In this document: positions 1 through 6,113 of the stretch, in pieces
Layout: each line of letters opens with the position of its first letter
Numbering within the stretch: the first letter of the stretch is position 1
From: Campylobacterales bacterium
GTDB lineage: Bacteria > Campylobacterota > Campylobacteria > Campylobacterales > QNZT01
Length of the DNA: 7,636 nt
Assembly (NCBI GenBank): GCA_015489185.1
Contig: WGAE01000258.1
Coordinates: 1 to 7,636, forward strand
Direction: 5' to 3'
Notes under the pieces: generated by a model
Told to the model about the DNA's origin: nothing
The model's input: the letters and a program-made list of their open reading frames with translations, nothing else
Database searches by the model: none
Position numbers and translations under genes: made by a program

Positions 1-19
1 AGATGTGTATAAGAGACAG
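1..19. other. Tn5 mosaic end / Nextera adapter remnant (artefact)
   Basis: The first 19 bases, AGATGTGTATAAGAGACAG, are identical to the hyperactive Tn5 mosaic end carried by Nextera tagmentation adapters. A perfect 19-base match exactly at the end of the sequence is best explained as untrimmed library adapter, not a resident transposon. Genomic sequence therefore begins at base 20. An apparent GTG start at base 5 lies inside the adapter and is meaningless. No matching inverted copy is seen at the other end of the window. Confidence 0.95.
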
Positions 20-223
20 GTCTATTACTATCATGATAAAGATGTACGTTCCTATTTTCAAAACAAGCCGGAGTATAGCAGTTATCTGGTCAGAGTACCC
101 GGTGCACAAAATCCGTATGCGACGTACTATTTAGATACATCTTTTGAAGGAAAAAGCATAACCATAGATTTCCCGCTGGAACCCGTAAAAACAGCGTATG
201 TACGGTGTGTGGCAGATTATTGA
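20..223 (+). CDS. 3' end of an unidentified gene (5' end missing)
   Basis: An open frame continues from the adapter junction to a TGA at 221-223, giving about 67 genomic residues from the C-terminus of a larger protein. The stretch is rich in tyrosine and in alternating polar and hydrophobic residues (for example YLVRVPGAQNPYATYYLDTS and SITIDFPLEPVKTAYVRCV), which suggests beta structure, but I recognise no family. The frame ends 14 bases before the most likely start of the next gene, and an alternative start there would overlap it by four bases, so the two are probably co-transcribed. The DNA is AT-rich like the next gene and unlike the genes beyond 780. That this frame is a gene is inferred from continuous openness, tight spacing and shared composition. 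Its function is unknown. Confidence 0.6.
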   Translation, partial: VYYYHDKDVRSYFQNKPEYSSYLVRVPGAQNPYATYYLDTSFEGKSITIDFPLEPVKTAYVRCVADY

Positions 224-237
224 GAAGGGTAACGTCT

Positions 238-768
238 ATGTTAAATGTTTTATTTATTTTTATGGCTCTTATGAGTGTGGGGTGCGGTCCTCAGAATTCA
301 TTGGAGTCTGTTCAGAAAATCCATGATAATTATGAAGTGAATGTAACCCGATCCATAGCGCTATTAAAAAGAGAATATGCCGATAGATATATTGATGCAT
401 ATGATGTGGAGGATAATCGAACGTTATTTGTACAGGTCTTTTCTCCTGAATCTACATATGAATGCTCCTTATTGCAGTATGATATTTCCAGACCCGAACC
501 CAAACTGGTCAACAAAGTGCTCGATTTAAATAACGGTTATATTGAAGGGATTCAGTTTTTGCCGGAACATAAAATGATTTATGTGCGATCCAATTATAAA
601 GGGTATGACATACTTGTTGGGATTTATGACTACTACACGCACAAAGAGATCAGATTGTATAACTTATGGCAAAGCGAAGGGTATGCGTTGGTCGTTGCAC
701 CCGATAAACGCTCTTTTACCAAAGGGCCTGTCTCGAAGGATATCAGTGATATTTATGTAAACTATTAA
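238..768 (+). CDS. Small hypothetical lipoprotein-like protein
   Basis: This encodes about 176 residues from the ATG at 238, which has a good ribosome binding site (AGAAGGG at 223-229, 8 bases upstream). The N-terminus is a hydrophobic segment ending in SVGC (Cys16), resembling a lipobox, though serine at -3 is not the usual leucine. From ATG 238 there is no positive charge before the hydrophobic core. Starting at TTG 220 would add an arginine pair (MRRVTSMLN...) and overlap the upstream stop as TTGA; GTG 205 is a third option. The mature part alternates charged and aromatic beta-like segments (LFVQVFSPES, YDILVGIYDYYTHKEIRLYN, YALVVAPDKRSF) that loosely recall WD40/TolB-type propeller strands, but it is too short for a full propeller and I assign no family. 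It likely sits at the inner or outer membrane if lipidated. Sampled 60-base lines (361-420, 541-600) have 19 G+C each, far below the neighbouring core genes. Confidence 0.65.
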   Translation: MLNVLFIFMALMSVGCGPQNSLESVQKIHDNYEVNVTRSIALLKREYADRYIDAYDVEDNRTLFVQVFSPESTYECSLLQYDISRPEPKLVNKVLDLNNGYIEGIQFLPEHKMIYVRSNYKGYDILVGIYDYYTHKEIRLYNLWQSEGYALVVAPDKRSFTKGPVSKDISDIYVNY

Positions 769-775
769 CTGCAAG

Positions 776-795
776 GAGGCTACTCTTTCAGCCTC
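776..795 (+). terminator. Candidate weak stem-loop terminator between convergent genes
   Basis: GAGGCT at 776-781 and AGCCTC at 790-795 form a 6-bp stem with an 8-base loop, followed on + by TCTCTATTTT. It lies just after the stop of the lipoprotein-like gene (768) and overlaps the last codons of murA, which is convergent. The T-rich tail is interrupted and the stem is short, so this is only a plausible terminator for the + strand gene. On the minus strand no T-run follows, so it does not look like a murA terminator. Confidence 0.35.
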
Positions 796-2042
796 TCTAT
801 TTTCGCCCCCAGTTTCTGCAGCTTTTTTTCGAGTTTGACATAGCCGCGGTCGAGGTGATATATGCGGTGGACGCGGGTGGTGCCTTTGGCGATGAGTCCG
901 GCAAGAACAAGGGCGGAGCTGGCGCGCAGGTCAGTCGCCATAACATCCGCACCGTAAAGTTCGGCATTTCCTTCGACGGTGGCGATGTGGTTGTTGAGAG
1001 TGATTTTTGCGCCCATACGGTTGAGTTCGCTCACATGCATGAAACGGTTTTCAAAGAGCCGCTCTTCGATGGTGCTGGTCCCCTCGGCGATGAGTGCGAG
1101 TGCCATGAACTGCGCCTGCATGTCGGTCGGGAAACCGGGGTATTCGCTGGTGGAGATTCGTACCGGCTTGATGCGTGAAGCAGGTTTGATCGTGATGCGC
1201 TCCTTCTCGATCTCGAAATCGTACCCCATCTCCTGCAGTTTGAGGATGATCGAGACCAGATGGGCATGGTTGACCTTTTCAAGGGTAATCGATGAGTTGG
1301 TGATTGCGCCCGCGCAGAGGTAGGTCCCCGCTTCGATACGATCCGGGATGACGGTGATATGGCGGATGTCGATCAGTTCTCCTCCGCTGCCGTGGATCAC
1401 CAGTTCGTCGCTGCCGATCCCTTCGATCTTAATGCCCGCGTCGCGTATGATTTCACACAACTGCACCACTTCAGGTTCTTTGGCGGCATTGATGATATGC
1501 GTTTTTCCCTCCGCAAGTGCGGCTGCCATGACGATATTTTCGGTGCCGGTGACGGTGATTTTGTCAAAGACGATTGTCGCCCCTTTGAGTCCGTCGGGTG
1601 CCGTGGCGATTACATACCCCTCTTTGATTTCGATCTCGGCGCCCATCATCTCCAGCGCTTTGAGGTGCAGGTCAATGGGACGCTGCCCGATCGCACAGCC
1701 GCCCGGAAGTGAGACTTTACAGATCCCAAACCGTGCCAGCAACGGCCCCAGTGTCAGGATCGAAGCGCGCATCTTTCGGACGATGTCGTAGATGGCGGTG
1801 GTGTTGTCGATGGTCGTCGCGTCGATCGTGGCGCTGTTGCCTTCAAAGGTGTAAGTCGAGCCCAGATTTTCAAGGAGTCTGAGCATCGTGAAGATATCGT
1901 TGACGCGGGGCAGGTTGTCGATGGTGACGGGAGTTTGGGCAAGGATGGTCGCTGCGATCAATGGCAGAGCAGCGTTTTTGGCTCCGTCGATTGTCACGGT
2001 ACCGTGCAGTCTGTTGCCGCCTTGTATCTCGAGGTAGTCCAA
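780..2042 (-). CDS. murA: UDP-N-acetylglucosamine 1-carboxyvinyltransferase MurA
   Basis: MurA transfers enolpyruvate from phosphoenolpyruvate to UDP-GlcNAc in the cytoplasm, the first committed step of peptidoglycan synthesis and the target of fosfomycin. The 420-residue protein is full length (E. coli 419). Visible family motifs are the substrate-binding K22-N23 in DGAKNAALP, MRASI at 91-95, the catalytic-loop cysteine C116 in PGGCAIGQRP (the Cys that fosfomycin alkylates, so intrinsic resistance by Cys-to-Asp is not expected), the general-base aspartate D307 in FPTDMQAQ, and TDLRASSALVLAGL near 370-383. The start codon is TTG at 2042-2040. It is preceded by AAAGGA (2054-2049) at 6-base spacing, and the protein begins MDYLEI as expected for the family; no better in-frame ATG lies upstream. 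It is on the same strand as hemW and downstream of it, with 73 bases between them. Confidence 0.97.
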   Translation of the reverse strand: MDYLEIQGGNRLHGTVTIDGAKNAALPLIAATILAQTPVTIDNLPRVNDIFTMLRLLENLGSTYTFEGNSATIDATTIDNTTAIYDIVRKMRASILTLGPLLARFGICKVSLPGGCAIGQRPIDLHLKALEMMGAEIEIKEGYVIATAPDGLKGATIVFDKITVTGTENIVMAAALAEGKTHIINAAKEPEVVQLCEIIRDAGIKIEGIGSDELVIHGSGGELIDIRHITVIPDRIEAGTYLCAGAITNSSITLEKVNHAHLVSIILKLQEMGYDFEIEKERITIKPASRIKPVRISTSEYPGFPTDMQAQFMALALIAEGTSTIEERLFENRFMHVSELNRMGAKITLNNHIATVEGNAELYGADVMATDLRASSALVLAGLIAKGTTRVHRIYHLDRGYVKLEKKLQKLGAKIERLKE

Positions 2043-2082
2043 TGTGCTTCCTTTGTGCAGAGGGTCTTATAATACTTAGATA

Positions 2083-2095
2083 ATATCAGATTATA
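2083..2095 (-). promoter_or_regulatory. Candidate murA promoter (-10 element)
   Basis: The 73-base gap between hemW and murA is very AT-rich. On the minus strand it contains an exact TATAAT (2095-2090), which would place the transcription start near 2083 and give a leader of about 40 bases before the murA TTG. No convincing -35 hexamer is seen 16-18 bases upstream; campylobacterial sigma-70 promoters are known often to lack one. Two further TATTAT-like hexamers occur nearer murA (2085-2080 and 2074-2069), so the exact element is uncertain. Confidence 0.4.
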
Positions 2096-2115
2096 ACGAT
2101 ATTTTCATTAGAAAA

Positions 2116-3168
2116 TCAGTCCAGTAAAAAGAGAGCGATTTCATCACTTAGAAAGTAATCCGGATTATAGAGTTTGTTGTTACGGCGGATCAGTTTGCCT
2201 TCATGCAGTAAGATTTCCGCTCTTTGGTACTCCTCTTCATTGAGCAATGCAACATCGATGCCGACGATCGAGCGTAGTCCCAGTAGTACTTTTTCGCTTT
2301 TAATCGCATCACAGTCGAGTGTTTCGGTCTCTCTTTGCAGGGGATCGGCGATATAGGCTTCGATCGAGGGGAGGGGGTAGAAGCGTCTGTTCTTCGTAAA
2401 GCCCACCGCACCGCTTCCGATGCCGATATAGTCTTTATATTGCCAATATCCCAGGTTGTGTCTGCTGCGGTAGTTACCGAAGTTGGAAATTTCATATTGG
2501 GGAAATGTCTGACGGATACGTTCGGTGAAGCGTCGGGCGAGATTTTCGTTATCGTTGCTTACTTCCGGACTATTTTGAAACGGTGTCCCCTCTTCGATCG
2601 TGAGGCTGTAGGCGCTGAGGTGGTTGATCGGCAAAGAGAAGGCGGTCTCCAGATCTCTAAAAAGAAGGCTTTCGGTATCTACGGCGGTGCCGTAGATCAG
2701 ATCGATCGAGATATTTTCAAATCTTGCTTCCTGTGCGAGGTGCGGTGCTTCCACTGCCTGTTTTTGTGTGTGGTTTCGTCCCAGGAATCGCAGTTTTTCG
2801 GGATCGAAACTCTGCACGCCGAAACTGATGCGGTTGACTCCCAGTGTATGCATCCCCTCCAGCCATTTGCGATCGGCGGAGTTGGGGTTTGCCTCGGAGG
2901 TGATCTCGGCATCTTGGGCGAGAAAAGGGGCGATCTTTTCGAAAAAGGGTGCATAGAGCTCGGGTGAAACTGTCGACGGAGTACCGCCGCCGATAAAGAG
3001 GGTTTCGATCGCTCCTTTGCGCACTTCAAACTCTTCGAGTTCAAAATCGAGCTGTTTCAAAATGGCCTGCATATAGGTTTTTTTGAGGCTGTGTTTGTCG
3101 ACATAGGAGTTGAAGGCACAGTAGTGACACTTGCTGTCGCAAAAGGGAATGTGCAGGTATAAAAGCAG
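2116..3168 (-). CDS. hemW: Radical SAM heme chaperone HemW, probable CTG start
   Basis: HemW is a radical SAM family protein that binds heme and is proposed to deliver it to membrane cytochromes; it was formerly annotated as an oxygen-independent coproporphyrinogen III oxidase. From CTG 3168 the product is 350 residues and begins LLLYLHIPFC. It carries the [4Fe-4S] motif C10-x3-C14-x2-C17 followed by A-F, where true HemN oxidases have a fourth cysteine, so HemW is preferred over HemN. Further motifs are IGGGTPS (59-65), ITSEANPNS (about 89-97) and RISFGVQSFD (113-122), with a HemN_C-type tail (SNFGNYRSRHNLGYW). The first ATG in frame (3072-3070) would remove all three cluster cysteines. Upstream of CTG no ATG, GTG or TTG occurs in frame before the TAA at about 3195, whereas AAAGG (3179-3175) lies 6 bases before the CTG. 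A homopolymer indel in the A-tracts is the main alternative. Confidence 0.93.
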   Translation of the reverse strand: MLLYLHIPFCDSKCHYCAFNSYVDKHSLKKTYMQAILKQLDFELEEFEVRKGAIETLFIGGGTPSTVSPELYAPFFEKIAPFLAQDAEITSEANPNSADRKWLEGMHTLGVNRISFGVQSFDPEKLRFLGRNHTQKQAVEAPHLAQEARFENISIDLIYGTAVDTESLLFRDLETAFSLPINHLSAYSLTIEEGTPFQNSPEVSNDNENLARRFTERIRQTFPQYEISNFGNYRSRHNLGYWQYKDYIGIGSGAVGFTKNRRFYPLPSIEAYIADPLQRETETLDCDAIKSEKVLLGLRSIVGIDVALLNEEEYQRAEILLHEGKLIRRNNKLYNPDYFLSDEIALFLLD

Positions 3169-3233
3169 CTTTAACCTTTTTTGAAATTTTTTTTAGATAG
3201 TATATCATAAAAAATTTGAAAGGGGGACCGGTG
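3169..3233. promoter_or_regulatory. Divergent hemW / rppH promoter region
   Basis: This 65-base AT-rich gap is the only spacer between the minus-strand hemW and the + strand rppH operon, so it must hold the nearest promoters of both. On +, TTGAAA (3181-3186) and TATCAT (3203-3208), separated by 16 bases, form a plausible sigma-70 promoter for rppH with a leader of about 20 bases. On minus, TATGAT (3209-3204) and TATACT (3204-3199) are candidate -10 boxes for hemW without a recognisable -35. The two sets overlap, so the two promoters may compete. Runs of eight T (3187-3194) and six T (3177-3182) lie inside. AGGGGG (3221-3226) is the rppH ribosome binding site. Confidence 0.5.
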
Positions 3234-3719
3234 ATGTCAGCTGTAAAGAAGAATAAAAAATACAGACCTAATGTCGCAGCTGTCATCCTCTCTTCCCGTT
3301 ATCCGATGGAGTGTGAAATTTTTATTGCCAATCGAAACGATTTTCGTGACGATGTCTGGCAATTTCCCCAGGGCGGTATCGATGAAGGGGAGAATCCCAG
3401 ACAGGCTTTGATGCGGGAACTCCTCGAAGAGATCGGTACCAACGATGTCGAGATTTTGAGTGAACATCCCGATTGGATGACGTACGACTTTCCTCCACGG
3501 GCAGCCGCGAAACGTTACCCTTTTGACGGTCAGACACAGAAATATTTCCTGGTCAAACTTAAACCCGACGCGAAGATCGAACTCAATACGAAAATTCCGG
3601 AATTTAAAGACTATAAATTTGTCAAAGCCGGTGAATTATTCGATTATGTGTCGCATATGAAAAAGCCGATTTACAAAAAGGTGATTGAATATTTTAAAAA
3701 AGAGGGGTATATTTCATAA
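3234..3719 (+). CDS. rppH: RNA pyrophosphohydrolase RppH (Nudix)
   Basis: RppH removes pyrophosphate from the 5' triphosphate end of mRNA and so starts 5'-end-dependent decay; members were earlier called NudH or (di)nucleoside polyphosphate hydrolase (InvA/NudA). The chosen start is ATG 3234, 7 bases after AGGGGG, giving 161 residues (MSAVKKNKKYRPNVAAV), close to the family's usual 155-175. A TTG at 3216 and a GTG at 3231 are in frame, but the TTG would put the ribosome binding site inside the gene. The Nudix box spans GGIDEGENPRQALMRELLEE plus IGT (about residues 44-66), with the metal-binding REL-x-EE intact and T in the final, usually hydrophobic, position. The QFPQGGID context is typical of the RppH subfamily. 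It is the first gene of the + strand operon, 18 bases before lysC, and corresponds to the nudix gene preceding lysC in H. pylori. Confidence 0.93.
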   Translation: MSAVKKNKKYRPNVAAVILSSRYPMECEIFIANRNDFRDDVWQFPQGGIDEGENPRQALMRELLEEIGTNDVEILSEHPDWMTYDFPPRAAAKRYPFDGQTQKYFLVKLKPDAKIELNTKIPEFKDYKFVKAGELFDYVSHMKKPIYKKVIEYFKKEGYIS

Positions 3720-3737
3720 CATGAGGGTTGCAACAGT

Positions 3738-4946
3738 ATGCTGATAGTCCAAAAATACGGCGGTACCAGTGTCGGGGACCTGGAGAGAATCGAAAATGTG
3801 GCAAAAAGGGTCGCGCGTACAAAAGATGCGGGAAACGATGTTATTGTTGTCGTCTCCGCGATGAGCGGTGAGACGAATAAGCTGATCGAATATGCCCATC
3901 ACTTCAGTAAAAATCCTTCTCCGCGGGAGATGGACCTGTTACTGAGTGCGGGAGAGCGTGTGACCAGTGCGTTGCTGGCGATCGCACTCAAGGAGATGGG
4001 ATACGATGCGATCGCACTCACGGGCAGACAGGCGGGTATTTATACCGACGATGTCCATACCAAAGCGCGGATCGATGAGATCGATACGACGACGATGCAA
4101 AACCATCTCAAAGAGGGTAAAATTGTCGTAGTTGCCGGTTTTCAGGGAATTACGAGAGAGGGTGAAGTGTCGACGCTGGGACGCGGCGGAAGCGATTTGA
4201 GCGCCGTGGCGATTGCGGGTGCGATGGGTGCGGATCTGTGTGAGATCTATACCGATGTCGACGGGGTCTATACGACCGATCCGCGCATTGAACGTCGGGC
4301 GCAGAAAATCGATAAAATCTCTTACGACGAGATGCTTGAGTTCGCCTCAATGGGAGCGAAAGTGTTACAGAACCGCTCCGTCGAACTTGCCAAAAAACTC
4401 AACGTCAATCTCGTTACCCGAAGCAGTTTCAACGATAACGAAGGTACATTGATCACAAAGGAAGAGAATATCATGGAACAACCGATTGTCAGCGGTGTGG
4501 CGCTGGATAAGAATCAGGCACGTATTACACTCAGAAATATCAAGGATGAACCGGGTATTGCCGCGAAAATCTTTTCGACACTTGCCGATGAAAATATCAA
4601 TGTCGATATGATCATTCAGAATGTCGGTCAGGACGGTACGGCAAATATCGGTTTTACGGTGCCGGAAAATGAGCTTGAACATGCAAAAAATGTGATGGAA
4701 AAACTCGAAGCTTCCGAAAATATCGAGTTCGATTCCAATATCGCCAAAGTGTCGATTGTCGGTGTAGGGATGAAGTCACATAGCGGTGTGGCGGGGATCG
4801 CATTCAGTGCGCTGGCAAAAGAGAATATCAATATCGAGATGATCAGCACGAGTGAAATCAAGATCTCGATGATCGTCGCCGAAAAGTACGGAGAGCTTGC
4901 CGTACGTATCCTTCATGAAGCCTATGGACTCGACAATCGATCATAA
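3738..4946 (+). CDS. lysC: Aspartate kinase LysC
   Basis: LysC phosphorylates L-aspartate, the entry step to lysine/diaminopimelate, threonine and methionine; diaminopimelate also feeds peptidoglycan. The 402-residue protein is a monofunctional, full-length aspartokinase of the approximately 405-residue LysC type, with no homoserine dehydrogenase fused. The kinase domain covers about residues 1-240: KYGGTSVG (6-13), SAGERVTS (70-77), GFQGIT (134-139) with LGRGGSDLSAV (147-157), and YTDVDGVYTTDPR (171-183). Two ACT domains follow, near 262-330 (ITLRNIKDEPGIAAKIFS...) and 338-400 (KVSIVGVGMKSHSGVAGIAF...), where feedback by lysine and/or threonine would act. ATG 3738 has GAGGG (3723-3727) 10 bases upstream. 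A strong internal ribosome binding site and in-frame ATG at codon 246 are listed separately. Its 3' end overlaps hobA. Confidence 0.97.
   Translation: MLIVQKYGGTSVGDLERIENVAKRVARTKDAGNDVIVVVSAMSGETNKLIEYAHHFSKNPSPREMDLLLSAGERVTSALLAIALKEMGYDAIALTGRQAGIYTDDVHTKARIDEIDTTTMQNHLKEGKIVVVAGFQGITREGEVSTLGRGGSDLSAVAIAGAMGADLCEIYTDVDGVYTTDPRIERRAQKIDKISYDEMLEFASMGAKVLQNRSVELAKKLNVNLVTRSSFNDNEGTLITKEENIMEQPIVSGVALDKNQARITLRNIKDEPGIAAKIFSTLADENINVDMIIQNVGQDGTANIGFTVPENELEHAKNVMEKLEASENIEFDSNIAKVSIVGVGMKSHSGVAGIAFSALAKENINIEMISTSEIKISMIVAEKYGELAVRILHEAYGLDNRS
4458..4475 (+). promoter_or_regulatory. Candidate internal start for LysC regulatory (beta) subunit
   Basis: Within lysC, AAGGAAGAG (4458-4466) is followed after 6 bases by an in-frame ATG (4473-4475, Met246). 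Initiation there would give a 157-residue protein starting MEQPIVSGVALDKNQ and containing exactly the two ACT domains. Bacillus subtilis and Corynebacterium aspartokinases are known to make such a beta subunit from an in-frame internal start at the same place in the protein, giving alpha2-beta2 enzymes. That it is used here is inference from the ribosome binding site and position. Confidence 0.5.
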
Positions 4947-5502
4947 TCCCAAAGACTTTTCCGTCTGGACGCTGGAGCAGATCCGCGCAAAAGGGGCGTC
5001 GATGAACTGGATGGAGGAGCGGCGTTTTGACTGGGTGCCGATTGCCGCCGCGGCGATCGAGCGTCTGATCAATACGCAGACGATGCTTTTGATTACCGAC
5101 AGGGAGCGGGAGTGGTTTGCCCGCTATACCCTCTCCAGACTCAACAAAATCAATACCGACCGTCCGCTTTTGCCGATCATGTCGCTGGGGACGATTTTCC
5201 CGTATATCGATAAAGTTAACGACAATGAACAGCTCGAACTGCTTGACGATATGTTGTCGTTGGCGTTTCCCAACGACTACTTTTTCTTCTATATCGGTAA
5301 AGGGAATGATCTGCGCTCACAGATCGCCAAAAGTAAAAGCAACTCTCTCTTGTGGCTCTTTGACGAGATGATGCAAAACTCATTCACTTTTCGCTCTGAC
5401 GATGAGGAGCTCGATATCAAACTGATCCAGTTGTTGATGCTTTTCGATAAAAGTATAGACGCCATACTTTTTGGAGAAGTCGATATCCAGAGTGTGCTAT
5501 GA
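4924..5502 (+). CDS. hobA: DnaA-binding replication initiation factor HobA
   Basis: HobA is a campylobacterial protein that binds domain I-II of DnaA and promotes its assembly at oriC; it is the structural counterpart of E. coli DiaA and acts as a tetramer. The 192-residue product resembles the H. pylori protein (about 180 residues) by local patterns: SMNWMEERRFDWVPIAAAAI near the N-terminus, LLITDREREWFARYTLSRLN, DRPLLPI, the FFFYIGKGND region and LLWLFDEM, with an ILFGEV-type C-terminus. The frame is open from 4897. ATGs occur at 4915 and 4924, both inside the lysC end (stop 4946), and neither has a clear ribosome binding site, so translation is probably coupled to lysC and the precise start is uncertain. 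I chose 4924 for length. The last bases form an ATGA overlap with holB. The identification rests on both sequence pattern and synteny with H. pylori. Confidence 0.88.
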   Translation: MDSTIDHNPKDFSVWTLEQIRAKGASMNWMEERRFDWVPIAAAAIERLINTQTMLLITDREREWFARYTLSRLNKINTDRPLLPIMSLGTIFPYIDKVNDNEQLELLDDMLSLAFPNDYFFFYIGKGNDLRSQIAKSKSNSLLWLFDEMMQNSFTFRSDDEELDIKLIQLLMLFDKSIDAILFGEVDIQSVL

Positions 5503-6113
5503 ACCGCTCAAAAATTGTCATCTGTCCCGATCTGGATTATGCGAAAGAGAGGGTGCCTGAACAGCTTGACGCACCGATTGTCAAAACTTTTTTTACCGAT
5601 GAATTCAAAGTCGACGACACTGCTGCGGTGACGCGTGAAGCGTATATTGCCGAAGAGGTGACAAAAGCGATTGTGCTTGCCGCTTCCGCCTATAATATCT
5701 ACGCGCAAAACGCGTTGCTCAAACTTCTGGAAGAGCCGCCGCGAAATATTATGTTTGTCGTGATCAGCCGTTCTAAAAACGGATTGTTGCCTACGATTCG
5801 TTCCCGTTTGCAGATGGAGGTGCTGCCGGTAGAAAAACCTGCGGTCGATCTTGGAATCGATATCGGCAGACTCGATCTGGAGGCAATCTTTACTTTTGTT
5901 AAAACCCACCGTAACGCCAAACGCGAAACACTCAAGGCGCTGATCGAAAAACTGCTCGAAGAGACGCTGCTGGTGCATCGAATACGACTTCGGGAAAAAC
6001 AGCTGGACTATTTTGAAAACGCCCTTGAACTGGCAGATTTAAACGCACGAGCGGATGCGTTGCTGTTGCATTTGATGCTGGAGATCTACGAAGCGAAAGC
6101 GGGGCGTTCATGA
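5499..6113 (+). CDS. holB: DNA polymerase III delta' subunit, short epsilonproteobacterial form
   Basis: Delta' is the stator of the clamp loader, which opens the sliding clamp and loads it on primed DNA with DnaX and delta. The 204-residue protein is much shorter than E. coli HolB (334). The diagnostic patch is NALLKLLEEPP (71-81) followed by the FVVIS strand and TIRSRLQ (99-105). The last matches the TIRSRC segment of clamp-loader subunits, with the arginine (R103) kept and the usual cysteine replaced by leucine. No Walker A P-loop and no four-cysteine zinc module are present (only one Cys, C9), and the N-terminal AAA+ part is abbreviated. Short delta' proteins at this locus are known in Helicobacter and Campylobacter. 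The ATG overlaps the hobA stop (ATGA at 5499-5502), and the stop overlaps the folP ATG, so a fixed ratio of HobA to delta' is plausible. Confidence 0.88.
   Translation: MNRSKIVICPDLDYAKERVPEQLDAPIVKTFFTDEFKVDDTAAVTREAYIAEEVTKAIVLAASAYNIYAQNALLKLLEEPPRNIMFVVISRSKNGLLPTIRSRLQMEVLPVEKPAVDLGIDIGRLDLEAIFTFVKTHRNAKRETLKALIEKLLEETLLVHRIRLREKQLDYFENALELADLNARADALLLHLMLEIYEAKAGRS

Noticed and set aside
1..19. A resident Tn5/IS50 transposon end
   Set aside because: The match is to the engineered mosaic end, not a natural IS50 end, it sits at the exact sequence terminus, and no transposase follows.
2335..2967. A 210-codon + strand open frame antisense to hemW
   Set aside because: It lies entirely within hemW, which has clear motifs throughout, and its translation has no recognisable domain; it is a shadow frame produced by codon bias.
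2116..3168. Calling this gene HemN, the coproporphyrinogen III dehydrogenase
   Set aside because: The motif is C-x3-C-x2-C-A-F, lacking the fourth cysteine typical of HemN, and the length (350) fits HemW rather than HemN (about 450).
3041..3286. A minus-strand frame of 81 codons spanning the hemW/rppH gap
   Set aside because: It runs out of frame through the hemW cluster motif and into the rppH start. It only matters as the frame that a homopolymer indel could join to hemW.
3978..4020. A 13-base direct repeat GCGATCGCACTCA (3978-3990 and 4008-4020) containing the HIP1-like octamer GCGATCGC
   Set aside because: Both copies encode the local AIAL repeat in LysC and only two copies were noticed; a coding coincidence is the simplest explanation.
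5508..5978. A 156-codon minus-strand open frame opposite holB
   Set aside because: holB carries conserved clamp-loader motifs and ATGA overlaps on both sides; the opposite frame shows no domain or ribosome binding site.
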